From NCBI GenBank assembly GCA_902778535.1, contig CACYYG010000005.1, positions 62,001 through 126,000 of the forward strand: 64,000 bases of DNA, in the 5' to 3' direction. Numbering within the stretch: the first letter of the stretch is position 1; every line of letters starts with the position of its first letter. Under the pieces are notes generated by a model, which was not told the origin of the DNA, ran no database searches, and worked only from the letters and a program-made list of their open reading frames with translations. Positions 1 to 7,314 of the stretch are shown here, in pieces. The DNA comes from an uncultured Prevotellaceae bacterium (GTDB lineage Bacteria > Bacteroidota > Bacteroidia > Bacteroidales > Bacteroidaceae). The translations under genes were made by a program, and so were the position numbers.

Positions 1-227
1 GCCTCGGGCACTGTGCGGCTGTGGAACACACCTTGCCCTTCAATGATGTAGAGCAGCTGGTACTCGGGCAGCACCCGCCCTTTCTGCAAGTCGAAGTAGT
101 AGCCGTCGGCGTGGCCGCGTGTGGGGTAGGGGTCGTGTGGCCCTATTTCTTCATAGCCGATGGTGGTGACGGTAAGTCCCCACAGCTGGTCGCGCTCGCT
201 GGCGAGCATGTATTTGCTGGTCTGCAT
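1..227 (-). CDS. AraC-family regulator, N-terminal part (cut by window edge)
   Basis: The reading frame starts at an ATG (225-227, minus strand) and runs off the left edge, so only about 75 residues are visible. They read MQTSKYMLASERDQLWGL, then a stretch with YYF, GR.LPEYQLLYIIEGQG and a final FHSRTVPE. This is the cupin sugar-binding domain found at the N-terminus of AraC-type regulators of carbohydrate genes in Bacteroidales. The helix-turn-helix half would lie outside the window. The ligand cannot be told. Assignment to the family is from motif memory; the truncation is only the window edge. Confidence 0.75.
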   Translation of the reverse strand, partial: MQTSKYMLASERDQLWGLTVTTIGYEEIGPHDPYPTRGHADGYYFDLQKGRVLPEYQLLYIIEGQGVFHSRTVPE

Positions 228-293
228 CTTTCAAAGAATGATTGTTAACGTTTCATCGGTATTAGTTCGGTAAAGATGGGAATGACTCATTGG

Positions 294-980
294 CTACTTG
301 CGCAGTGCCTCCACCACTTGGTCGGCAATCTGCTTCATGCCCTTCTGGTTGGGGTGGCCGGACGACTTGTCGATGTCGTGCAGACGTATGACGGGCACGT
401 TGTAGTGCTTGCAGATGTCGGCCACACTGGTGTTCACCACTTCCTTCAGGTCGCTGTTCAGTATGAAGTAAATCTTGGCTGTGGGGTAGCGGTCCTGCAT
501 GTGCTCCAACAGGTAGGCCAGAGCGGGACGGAAGGTGTAGAGGTCGGCCCGTTTCCAGTCGGCATACTTGAATTCGCCGATGGGAGCGCCGCACCACGAG
601 TCGTTGGTGCCGCCGAAGAGCAGGATGACGTCGGGCTTGCCCAGCGACTTATGGCGCGTGATGAATGAACGGTGGGTGTAGTCGTCGTCGTTGTAGCCTG
701 AATTACAGATGGTGGCGCCGCTCCACGAGTTGTTCACCTCCAGTTTCCAGTCCATGCGCTGTATTACCTGCCACCACCAGGTTTGCCTGACGCTGCAGAC
801 GTCGGTGCGCTTCGGGTCGTCGTGGCGGTTGAAGTACCAAGTCTCCATCGTGTCGGGCGTGAGGTAGCCCTCATAGGTGGAGTATGAATCGCCGAAAATG
901 GTAACGCTGGTCTTTCCTTGTGACGATGCGCTTGTGGCTACTGCCATAAGCAGCAGAAGTGTTAGTATGCTCTTTTTCAT
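294..980 (-). CDS. Secreted SGNH/GDSL-family hydrolase
   Basis: A 228-residue protein starting at MKKSILTLLLLM, with a signal peptide to about residue 21. The SGNH esterase blocks are present: GDSYS with the catalytic Ser (residues 30-34), GGTND (123-127) supplying the oxyanion Asn, and SGHPNQKG near 207-214 with the catalytic His. The family hydrolyses acyl or acetyl esters, often on carbohydrates; the substrate is not visible. I chose the internal ATG at 980 because it starts the signal peptide and lies 24 nt below a TATCTTTG element; the longer frame to 1094 would cover the promoter. It faces the same way as the AraC gene but is separated from it by 66 bp. Confidence 0.8.
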   Translation of the reverse strand: MKKSILTLLLLMAVATSASSQGKTSVTIFGDSYSTYEGYLTPDTMETWYFNRHDDPKRTDVCSVRQTWWWQVIQRMDWKLEVNNSWSGATICNSGYNDDDYTHRSFITRHKSLGKPDVILLFGGTNDSWCGAPIGEFKYADWKRADLYTFRPALAYLLEHMQDRYPTAKIYFILNSDLKEVVNTSVADICKHYNVPVIRLHDIDKSSGHPNQKGMKQIADQVVEALRK

Positions 981-1003
981 TTTGTTATTGGTTATAATTG
1001 CCG

Positions 1004-1011
1004 CAAAGATA
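1004..1011 (-). promoter_or_regulatory. Bacteroidetes -7 element TATCTTTG for the SGNH gene
   Basis: On the minus strand the bases read TATCTTTG, a match to the Bacteroidetes consensus TAnnTTTG, 24 nt upstream of the ATG at 980. Confidence 0.6.
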
Positions 1012-1086
1012 AGAAAAAAGGATGGAAATGACTGCTGTTTATAATTTTTTAACTTACCCTCTCCGATAACTCTATATGCTAATTTT

Positions 1087-1147
1087 GTAACCACGCGGGT
1101 TACTGACAGTAACCCACGTGGTTACTGTCAGTAACCCGCGTGGTTAC
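1087..1147. repeat. Palindromic intergenic repeat, family A, copy 1
   Basis: Two perfect 27-bp inverted arms (1087-1113 and 1121-1147) built from GTAACCACGCGGGTTAC and ACTGACAGTAAC flank the 7-nt centre CCACGTG. A second copy with the same flanking words (TTTTGTAACCACG before, GTTACCGAT after) is at 22434. It lies between the SGNH promoter and the end of the MATE gene. Confidence 0.9.
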
Positions 1148-1171
1148 CGATAGTTTCCAAAGATATGCGAT

Positions 1172-2623
1172 TCAGGACCTCAGCCTCTTGTTCCAGTTGC
1201 CCTTCCACAGGCGTGCCAGGAACAGGATTCCACGGAAAGTGAGCTCCACGGCCATCGCTATCCACACGCCGCGCAATCCGTAGCTCTTCGATAGCCAGTA
1301 GGCCAGTGTCAGGCGCACGCCCCACATCGACATGAGGCTCATAATGGCAGGGCGCAACGTGTCGCCGGCACCCACGAAGACGCCGTTGGCTACGATGGAG
1401 GCGGCAAACATTGGCTCGGCTAAAGCTTCTATGCGCAAGGCCTGTGCTCCCTCGCTTACCACATTGGCTACAGGCGTCATCAGCTGCATCAGCTCTGGGG
1501 CGAAGATGAACATCAGTACGCCCATCAGCGTCATCACGGCGATGCCCAACGCTACGCTCATGTAGGCAAACGAGCGTGTCAGCAGCTTCTGTCCGGCGCC
1601 GATTCCCTGTCCTACCAGTGTGGTGGCGGCCTCAGCTATGCCGTAGCCGGGCATGTAGCAGAGACTCTCGACGGTGATGGCCAGCGAGTTGGCAGCGATG
1701 GCTACTGTTCCCAACGGTGCCACGATGATGGTGCTCACAATCTGTGCGCCGCCCATCAGCAAGTGCTGCAGACCCATCGGCGCCCCAATCTTTATGGCCG
1801 TGCGCACCACGTCGGCAGTCGGCCTGAAACTGTTTCTCGGGGGTGCGGGGGTGCGGGGGTGCGGAGGTACGAGATTACCGTCTGCCTCCAAGCTATTCTC
1901 GTACCCCCGTACCCCCGTACCCCCGTAGCCCCGGAAGAGCCTCAGCATCGGGCTCTTCACCAGCAGGAAATACATCATCAGCATGGCTGTAAGGAGCTCG
2001 GCTAAGGCCGTACCCATAGCGGCACCCTTCACGCCCATATCCATCATATAGATAAAGATGTAGTTGAAACCGACATCCATCACGCACATCAGGATGTTGA
2101 GCATCGACGGCACCTTCATGTTGCCCGAGCATTTCAGCATCGAGCCGGCCAGGCCGCTCATCTGGAAGGCGATGCCGGCAATGCCCACGATGAGGAAATA
2201 GGTCGAGGCATCGGCGGCAATATCGGCCGAGCCGCCCAGCCAGAACGGCAGGCGGTGGTGAATGATGATGCCCGACAGCGAGAGTGTCAGGCTCCACAGT
2301 GCACAGCACACTAAGGCCTGACGCAGCACGCGGCGGGCGCTCTCGAAGTCGTTGGCACCGATGAAATGGGCCACTTGCACCGAGAAGCCCATATTTGCTG
2401 CCGTCCCCAGACCGCCCATCAGCCATGTTGTGGTTTCCACCAGCCCTATCGAGGCCGTAGCTTTCTCACCCAGATGGCCCACCATCGCCGCATCGATGAA
2501 GAACATCACCGTAGCGGAGATCTGCGCCAGGATGCTGGGCACAGAAAGTTGCACGATGAGGCGCAGTTTCTCGCTGCGTGTCATCGTGCGTCCCTCGCGT
2601 ATGTAGGCCAGTAAGTCGGGCAT
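1172..2623 (-). CDS. MATE-family multidrug/sodium efflux transporter
   Basis: A 483-residue, 12-helix inner-membrane protein. The N-terminus has the MATE pattern VQLSVPSILAQIS, then MFFIDAAMVGHLG, and the second half repeats it (IGAPMGLQHLLMGG, IVAPLGTVAIAANS, GYGIAEAATTLVGQGIGAG). MATE proteins export cationic compounds in exchange for Na+ or H+; the substrate here is unknown. Without an extra loop at residues 229-263 the length would be about 449, the usual family size. That loop, encoded by a GC-rich palindrome, lies between the two six-helix halves. The gene starts at 2623 just beyond a minisatellite, and no clear promoter is seen. Confidence 0.9.
   Translation of the reverse strand: MPDLLAYIREGRTMTRSEKLRLIVQLSVPSILAQISATVMFFIDAAMVGHLGEKATASIGLVETTTWLMGGLGTAANMGFSVQVAHFIGANDFESARRVLRQALVCCALWSLTLSLSGIIIHHRLPFWLGGSADIAADASTYFLIVGIAGIAFQMSGLAGSMLKCSGNMKVPSMLNILMCVMDVGFNYIFIYMMDMGVKGAAMGTALAELLTAMLMMYFLLVKSPMLRLFRGYGGTGVRGYENSLEADGNLVPPHPRTPAPPRNSFRPTADVVRTAIKIGAPMGLQHLLMGGAQIVSTIIVAPLGTVAIAANSLAITVESLCYMPGYGIAEAATTLVGQGIGAGQKLLTRSFAYMSVALGIAVMTLMGVLMFIFAPELMQLMTPVANVVSEGAQALRIEALAEPMFAASIVANGVFVGAGDTLRPAIMSLMSMWGVRLTLAYWLSKSYGLRGVWIAMAVELTFRGILFLARLWKGNWNKRLRS
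1839..1932. repeat. In-frame palindromic insert inside the MATE gene
   Basis: Direct repeats of GGGGGTGC (left arm, about 1839-1873) and of GTACCCCC (right arm, about 1898-1932) form a large inverted repeat with the shared ends GGTACGAG and CTCGTACC. Translated on the minus strand it gives GYGGTGVRGYEN and VPPHPRTPAPP, low-complexity residues foreign to the MATE family, without breaking the frame. Confidence 0.8.
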
Positions 2624-2631
2624 GGTTTTGG

Positions 2632-2841
2632 GGTGTTGGGTGGTGGGTTAAAGGTGGAGGGTGGAGGGAGTTGGGTGGAGGGTGTTGGGTGGTGGGTTAA
2701 AGGTGGAGGGTGGAGGGTGTTGGGTGGAGGGTGTTGGGTGGAGGGTGTTGGGTGGAGGGTGGAGGGAGAAATGTTAGCAAGCCAAGTGCTTGGGCAGCGG
2801 ATAAACTATTCTCCCTCCACCCTCCACCCTCCACCTTTAAC
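2632..2841. repeat. GGTGGAGGGTGTTGG minisatellite with inverted end
   Basis: Tandem variants of GGTGGAGGGTGTTGGGT fill 2632-2770. After a 40-bp unique core the complementary sequence (CCCTCCACC repeats ending CCTTTAACC) follows at 2810-2841, so the whole is an imperfect inverted repeat. It fills the gap between nhaD and the MATE gene and ends one base before the nhaD stop codon (2842-2844). Confidence 0.85.
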
Positions 2842-4131
2842 CTAAAAAATCGTTTTTTCGAGGGCATAGACCAGGATGCCGGCAACATAGCCCACGAAGA
2901 CAAGCCACGTGATGTGCTTCATGTACCAGCCGAAGGTAATCTTCTCCAGGCCCATAACGACAACGCCGGCTGCCGAGCCGATAATCAGCATCGAGCCGCC
3001 CACGCCGGCACAGTAGGCCAGCAGCTGCCAGAAGGAGCCGTCGACAGCGTAGATGGTGTCGGGCACTACGTCGTACATATTCATGCAGGCTGCCACCAGA
3101 GGCACGTTGTCGACGATACTTGACAGCACGCCGATGATGCCAGTGATGAGGTAAGGATTGCCGCTGAAGGCCGTGTTCAGTCCGTCGCCCATGGCGTTGA
3201 GTACGCCCACCTGCTTCAGGCACAGCACAGCCATGAGGATGCCGAGGAAGAACAGGATGGTGGACATGTCGATGCGGCTCAGCAGGTGCGTCACACGCTT
3301 TGCCATCGGGTCGCTCTCGTCGAGGTGGCGGTTGAAGATTTCCGTCACCGTCCACAATACGCCCAAAACCAGCAGGATGCCCATGTAGGGCGGCAGGTGT
3401 GTGATGGTCTTGAAAATGGGTACGAAGATGAGGCCGCCCACACCCAGACAGAACACCGCCTGACGCTGGTGCTTGGTGAAAGCCGACACCTCGCCCACCT
3501 GCAGATTCTGCGCCTTGTCGAACTTGCCTTTCAGCGAGAGCGACAGCAGGAAGGCGGGAACCACCATTGATACCAGCGCGGGGATGAACAGTTCGGTGAG
3601 CACGCCGCCAGTCGACACCATGCCCTTGATCCACAGCATGATGGTTGTCACATCGCCGATGGGTGAGAAGGCACCGCCGCTGTTGGCTGCCACAATCACC
3701 ATCGAGGCGAAGATAATCCTTTCTTTCGGGTCTTGTATCAGCTTGCGCAGCACCATGATCATCACGATTGAGGTGGTGAGATTGTCGAGGATGGCCGATA
3801 GGAAGAACGTCATGAACGCCACGCGCCACAGCAGCTTGCGCTTCGAACGCGTCTTCATCGTGTCGCGAACGAAGTTGAAGCCGCCGTTAGCATCGACAAT
3901 CTCCACAATGGTCATAGCGCCCATGAGGAAGAACAGCGTCTCGGCTGTCTCGCCTAAACTCTCGGGCAGCGATGTCAGGTCGTGGCCGGGGATGAGGCAG
4001 TAGGCCGTCCAGCACAGCACGCACATCAGCAGTGCCACCGCGGCCTTGTTCACCTTAGTGAAAGCCTCCAGCGCAATGCAGGCGTAGCCCGCCACGAAGA
4101 TGGCAACAATCAGGAATACAAATCCACTCAT
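2842..4131 (-). CDS. nhaD: NhaD-type Na+/H+ antiporter
   Basis: A 429-residue integral membrane protein of the ion-transporter superfamily. Diagnostic stretches are FLMGAMTIVEIVDANGGF, FFLSAILDNLTTSIVM (the conserved DNLTT block), AANSGGAFSPIGDVTTIMLW and, in the second half, GVLSSIVDNVPLVAA and GSAAGVVVMG. These match NhaD sodium/proton antiporters, which expel Na+ at alkaline pH. Length and motif order are typical and no residue appears lost. It lies upstream of the MATE gene on the same strand, 218 bp apart, separated by a minisatellite, so co-transcription is possible but not shown. Confidence 0.9.
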   Translation of the reverse strand: MSGFVFLIVAIFVAGYACIALEAFTKVNKAAVALLMCVLCWTAYCLIPGHDLTSLPESLGETAETLFFLMGAMTIVEIVDANGGFNFVRDTMKTRSKRKLLWRVAFMTFFLSAILDNLTTSIVMIMVLRKLIQDPKERIIFASMVIVAANSGGAFSPIGDVTTIMLWIKGMVSTGGVLTELFIPALVSMVVPAFLLSLSLKGKFDKAQNLQVGEVSAFTKHQRQAVFCLGVGGLIFVPIFKTITHLPPYMGILLVLGVLWTVTEIFNRHLDESDPMAKRVTHLLSRIDMSTILFFLGILMAVLCLKQVGVLNAMGDGLNTAFSGNPYLITGIIGVLSSIVDNVPLVAACMNMYDVVPDTIYAVDGSFWQLLAYCAGVGGSMLIIGSAAGVVVMGLEKITFGWYMKHITWLVFVGYVAGILVYALEKTIF

Positions 4132-4150
4132 ATAAATGGCCTCTTACCTT

Positions 4151-4190
4151 TTTAATTCTTCAATTCTTCAATTCTTCAATTCTTCAATTC
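4151..4190. repeat. Tandem TTCTTCAA array at the stop of the flavodoxin gene
   Basis: Five units of about 9 bp (CAATTCTT) run up to the stop codon of the flavodoxin gene (4190-4192), which partly overlaps the array. A longer array of the same kind is at 5848-5959. Confidence 0.85.
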
Positions 4191-4990
4191 TATCTCACCA
4201 CTTCCGTAAATTCGGGTTTGGCTCCTTCGGCCTTGCCCACTGTGACGTAGATGGTGGAGGTTGACTCCTCGCCATTCATGCCGCGGCTTTTGACGATGAA
4301 CTTGTAGTCGGTGCCGTCGGGCGTCGGGCGCTTGCAGAAGGTCTGCGGTGTGCCAAGCGGGAACTGATAGCTGGAGCAGGCAGCGTCGAAGAGCGCTTTC
4401 TCAGCGTCGCCGACGGGCTGCTGGGCTGAGTATTCAGGCAGCTTCTCTATGGCACCCTTCTTGTAGCCGTTTTCCTTCAGGAAGCGGTCCAGTTCTTTGG
4501 CGGCAGCAGCCACACGGGCGGTACGCACGCCGTAGCCTTTCTGTATGTCGGCCTTGGGCAGGGCCTTTGTCAGGGCGTCGGTCGAGGTGTTCAGGCCGCC
4601 GCTGCCGAAGGTGCAGAAGGGCACAACCTTCTTGCCTGCGAAGTCCTCCTCCTTGAGGAGCGTGACGATGGGATTGGCGTAGGTGCCGAACCAGATGGGA
4701 TAGCCCAGGAAAATGACGTCGTAGTTTTTGATGGCTGACTTGAGGGGCTTGATGGCGGGCCACTGGCCGCTTTGCATCTCACGCTGTCCGCGCTGGATGG
4801 TCTCCTGGAATATTCCCGTGTAAGGCTCTACGGCCTCTATCGCCTCGATGTCGGCGCCGGTCTGCTTCTGCAGTTCCTCGGCTACGGTCTTCGTCGTTCC
4901 GCCTTCGGAGTAATAGAGCACCAGCGCCTTCTGTGCCGTTGCTGTTGTGATGGCTGTCACAGCTGCTAATGAGAATAATAGTTTTTTCAT
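4190..4990 (-). CDS. Secreted flavodoxin-like protein
   Basis: A 266-residue protein. The ATG at 4990 begins MKKLLFSLAAVTAIT, a signal peptide ending near TATAQ, so the protein is exported; the frame upstream overlaps mscS and is not used. Residues 22-165 form a flavodoxin fold: LVLYYSEGGTTKTVAEEL binds the FMN phosphate, and IFLGYPIWFGTYANPI and TFGSGGLNTS line the isoalloxazine ring. The last 90 residues are a separate module of unknown role. Flavodoxins carry electrons or reduce quinones; a periplasmic one is a Bacteroidales speciality. It begins 7 bp after mscS, so the two are likely one transcript. Confidence 0.8.
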   Translation of the reverse strand: MKKLLFSLAAVTAITTATAQKALVLYYSEGGTTKTVAEELQKQTGADIEAIEAVEPYTGIFQETIQRGQREMQSGQWPAIKPLKSAIKNYDVIFLGYPIWFGTYANPIVTLLKEEDFAGKKVVPFCTFGSGGLNTSTDALTKALPKADIQKGYGVRTARVAAAAKELDRFLKENGYKKGAIEKLPEYSAQQPVGDAEKALFDAACSSYQFPLGTPQTFCKRPTPDGTDYKFIVKSRGMNGEESTSTIYVTVGKAEGAKPEFTEVVR

Positions 4991-4997
4991 AAGGATG

Positions 4998-5840
4998 TTA
5001 TTTGATGATATTAACGTCAAGTTTATTATAGGGGAACATAAAGCCGCGCTCCTTCAGCTCCTGGTAGACCGTCTCGTTCATGTAGAAATAGACGGGCCAG
5101 TAGTCGGCGCTCTTGCACCACGAGCGGGTGTTCACCACAACGCCGCTGTCGCCCAGCTTTGTCAAGCCTATCCAAGGTGCGGCCACAGGGCTGTCGGCGA
5201 CAGGTTCTTTCAGAATCTTGTCGCTGCGCAGCTGAATCTCGCTGATGGCCTGTTTCACCTGCTCCAGGTCGGTGCCGTAGGCAAACTGAAACTCTACGTC
5301 CACGCGACGGTAGGGCTCGGTCGAGTAGTTCTTCATTGAGCCTGTCGACAGCCCGCCGTTGGGGATGATGATGGTTTGGGCGTCGTTGGTGCGTATGATG
5401 GTGTTGAAAATCTGAATCTCCTTCACCGTGCCGGCATAGCCCTGAGCCTCGATGAAATCGCCCACTTTGAAGGGTTTGAACAGCATGATCATCACGCCGC
5501 CGGCAAAATTCTGCAGCGTGCCGCTCAGCGCCATGCCGATGGCCATGCCTGCTGAGGCGAAGAGAGCGATGAACGACGAGGTCTCGATGCCGAGTATGGA
5601 GATGACGATGATGATGAGCGTGAGCCACAGCACTACGTTGATGATGCTGGTGAGGAAGGTGGTGAGCGACGGCTCAATCTTGCTGCGCTGCATCATCTTT
5701 TTAATCAGCTTTTTCATCCATTTGATGAGCCAGTTGCCAATGATAAAGACAATGACGGCCACTACCAGGTCTTTGCAGAATCCGATGGCCCATTGGCCAA
5801 TCATGCTGTAGGTTTCGGGTGAGAATATCTTATCTGTCAT
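4998..5840 (-). CDS. mscS: Small-conductance mechanosensitive channel MscS
   Basis: A 280-residue inner-membrane channel. Three N-terminal helices end in the pore helix, seen here as FASAGMAIGMALSGTLQNFAGG (positions about 97-118) with the Ala/Gly packing typical of MscS TM3. The beta domain follows (FKPFKVGDFIEAQGYAGTVKEI, TIIIPNGGLSTGSMKNYS). The channel opens on hypo-osmotic shock to release solutes. Length equals the E. coli type (286). It is the first gene of a pair with the secreted flavodoxin. Upstream lies a CTTCAATT array rather than an obvious promoter. Confidence 0.93.
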   Translation of the reverse strand: MTDKIFSPETYSMIGQWAIGFCKDLVVAVIVFIIGNWLIKWMKKLIKKMMQRSKIEPSLTTFLTSIINVVLWLTLIIIVISILGIETSSFIALFASAGMAIGMALSGTLQNFAGGVMIMLFKPFKVGDFIEAQGYAGTVKEIQIFNTIIRTNDAQTIIIPNGGLSTGSMKNYSTEPYRRVDVEFQFAYGTDLEQVKQAISEIQLRSDKILKEPVADSPVAAPWIGLTKLGDSGVVVNTRSWCKSADYWPVYFYMNETVYQELKERGFMFPYNKLDVNIIK

Positions 5841-5847
5841 TTTTTAA

Positions 5848-5959
5848 TTACTTTAATTCTTCAATTTTTCAATTCTTCAATTCTTCAATTTTTCAATTCT
5901 TCAATTCTTCAATTTTTCAATTCTTCAATTTTTCAATTTTTCAATTCTTCAATTCTTCA
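5848..5959. repeat. CTTCAATT / TTTCAATT tandem array
   Basis: About a dozen alternating 8- to 9-bp units of CTTCAATT and TTTCAATT fill the space between the mscS start and the end of the next gene, whose TGA stop (5957-5959) is formed by the repeat itself. Confidence 0.9.
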
Positions 5960-6571
5960 ATTCTTTAATTTTTCCTCAATTTCCCTGCTACTGATGCCTA
6001 ATGCAGCCATCAGCGAGTAGCCCAGCAGCACATGACGGTAGGCGCCGCCTTGTATGGGCTGCATGGTGAGCAGCGTGGTACGGCGTTCATCGCTGTCGTT
6101 ACGCTGTAGGATAGGACGCAGGGCGCCTGCCATCGTGTCGTCGACCACTACCATCAATCGCTTCACGGCCTTTTGCTCGCAGAGCAGCTGTAGCAAATCT
6201 TTCATCAGCTTCTCCTTCGGTGCCAGGTCCTCGGTCTGCACCGCATTGAACACCAGCTCGCCTACGCGGCTCTGTACAGCCTTACCGTCAAGTTCCTCGG
6301 TATAGTTGCCTGGCTCGAAGTTTTTCAGGGAAGTGTGCTCACGCTCATGAATTAAAACGACCTGAACGCCCTTCTCCCCGTTGGGGAGGTTGGAAGGGGT
6401 AACTCCCCCGTCCAAGGCCACACACTCTGCCCACAGCGCCGTGTCGGCGGGTGGCACGCGGCGTCCCAGCATACGCTCGAAGTTCACCGTGAGATTAAAG
6501 GCCACGCCATCCATATAGTCAGCGTCTGCCAAAATAACATTCTCTGACCATTCTGTGTTGTTCTTCATCAT
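5957..6571 (-). CDS. Unrecognised cytoplasmic protein
   Basis: About 204 residues from the ATG at 6571 (a second ATG follows at 6568). No signal peptide or membrane segment. It opens ENVILADADYMDGVAFNLTVNFERMLGRR and ends GYSLMAALGISSREIEEKLKN; a central part has VVLIHERE and LMVVVDDTMAG. I recognise no catalytic motif; it looks like a conserved Bacteroidales family with no assigned role. The open frame continues upstream through the tRNA-Leu gene, which argues for the start given here. It lies 21 nt below that tRNA and probably shares its promoter. Residues about 52-69 are encoded by a CCCC/GGGG palindrome and look like an insert. Confidence 0.65.
   Translation of the reverse strand: MMKNNTEWSENVILADADYMDGVAFNLTVNFERMLGRRVPPADTALWAECVALDGGVTPSNLPNGEKGVQVVLIHEREHTSLKNFEPGNYTEELDGKAVQSRVGELVFNAVQTEDLAPKEKLMKDLLQLLCEQKAVKRLMVVVDDTMAGALRPILQRNDSDERRTTLLTMQPIQGGAYRHVLLGYSLMAALGISSREIEEKLKN
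6363..6415. repeat. In-frame GGGGAG-type repeat within the unknown gene
   Basis: The words CTTCTCCCCGTTGGGGAGG and GGAAGGGGTAAC form a small inverted structure inside the coding frame, encoding GGVTPSNLPNGEKG. It resembles other in-frame palindromes in this window; only one core is present. Confidence 0.5.
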
Positions 6572-6592
6572 TGTAAGAGGGGAAAAACTGTG

Positions 6593-6677
6593 TGCCGCGA
6601 GCGGGACTCGAACCCGCACAACCATTCCTGGTCAAGGGATTTTAAGTCCCTCGTGTCTACCATTCCACCATCGCGGC
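6593..6677 (-). tRNA. tRNA-Leu (anticodon TAA)
   Basis: The minus strand folds as a class II tRNA of 85 nt. The acceptor GCCGCGA pairs with TCGCGGC, followed by discriminator A. The anticodon stem AGGGA/TCCCT encloses loop CTTAAAA, giving anticodon TAA. A long variable arm and the T arm GCGGG-TTCGAGT-CCCGC are clear. CCA is not encoded. Confidence 0.95.
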
Positions 6678-6704
6678 AGCCATTACATTGTTTTAATGCG
6701 CCTG

Positions 6705-6712
6705 CAAAGGTA
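6705..6712 (-). promoter_or_regulatory. -7 element TACCTTTG for tRNA-Leu
   Basis: Minus strand reads TACCTTTG, 28 nt upstream of the tRNA 5' end. It probably also serves the unknown gene downstream. The rest of 6678-6885 holds a GTGGAAA-type simple repeat (6720-6750) and no gene. Confidence 0.6.
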
Positions 6713-6885
6713 CTAAAAAGTGGAAAGTGGAAAGAGAAAAGTGGATAGTTTTTTCTTTCCGCTTAATTATTTTTAACTCACACAACCCTTTCGGGCTATC
6801 CGTCTCCTTTTCTCACGCAGTTGTTTTTCGCTGAAAGAAAAAGCCTTTTCGTTGAAAAACTTTTGTACGACTATTGACTTTTACC

Positions 6886-6893
6886 TATCTTTG
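6886..6893 (+). promoter_or_regulatory. -7 element TATCTTTG for the 6937 operon
   Basis: TATCTTTG matches the TAnnTTTG consensus, 44 nt before the ATG at 6937. Confidence 0.6.
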
Positions 6894-6936
6894 CAACGAT
6901 TTTTCAACAGAATGGAAAACTAATCTGAGAAGTAAT

Positions 6937-7314
6937 ATGAAGAAACGACTTTTAACCATGAGTGTGCTGGCGGCACTAAGCGGCCACCTGATGGCCGATG
7001 AATTCGGCTATATGGTGTTTACCCTGAACGACGGCACCATGAAGAGCATCACGGCCAACGGCCTCACCTTGAGCTTTACCGACGGCAACCTGTCAGCCAA
7101 AAGCGGCAACAACGAACTGACCATACCCTTGAATAGCTTGAAAGTGATGGCGTTCTCGAAAAACGGTGTGACGGCTATCGGTGACACTATGGCCGACGAC
7201 GACAGCGAAGAAATCTACGACCTGCAGGGTCACCGCGTAACGAGGGCAGAGATGCGCAAGGGCGTGTACATCATTAAGACAAAGAACAGAACGTATAAAG
7301 TGAACATAAGATGA
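6937..7314 (+). CDS. Small secreted protein with YDLQG-type C-terminal tail
   Basis: A 125-residue protein with a signal peptide (MKKRLLTMSVLAALSGHLMA). The middle is a short beta-rich module with the pattern FTLNDGTMKSI...LTIPLNSLKVMAFS, which also appears, diverged, at the start of the next protein. The C-terminus IYDLQGHRV...KGVYIIKTKNRTYKVNIR has the form of the short tails on secreted Bacteroidales proteins that are thought to be type IX secretion signals. The start was chosen at the ATG opening the signal peptide. Its last codon overlaps the next ATG (ATGA), so the two genes are translationally coupled. Function unknown. Confidence 0.75.
   Translation: MKKRLLTMSVLAALSGHLMADEFGYMVFTLNDGTMKSITANGLTLSFTDGNLSAKSGNNELTIPLNSLKVMAFSKNGVTAIGDTMADDDSEEIYDLQGHRVTRAEMRKGVYIIKTKNRTYKVNIR

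Noticed and set aside
2842..3829. Second minus-strand frame of about 330 codons inside nhaD
   Set aside because: It is rich in His/Arg and lacks hydrophobic structure, while the nhaD frame has all family motifs.
6572..6625. Upstream extension of the unknown gene into tRNA-Leu
   Set aside because: The added codons are the tRNA sequence itself, so the start at 6571 is preferred.
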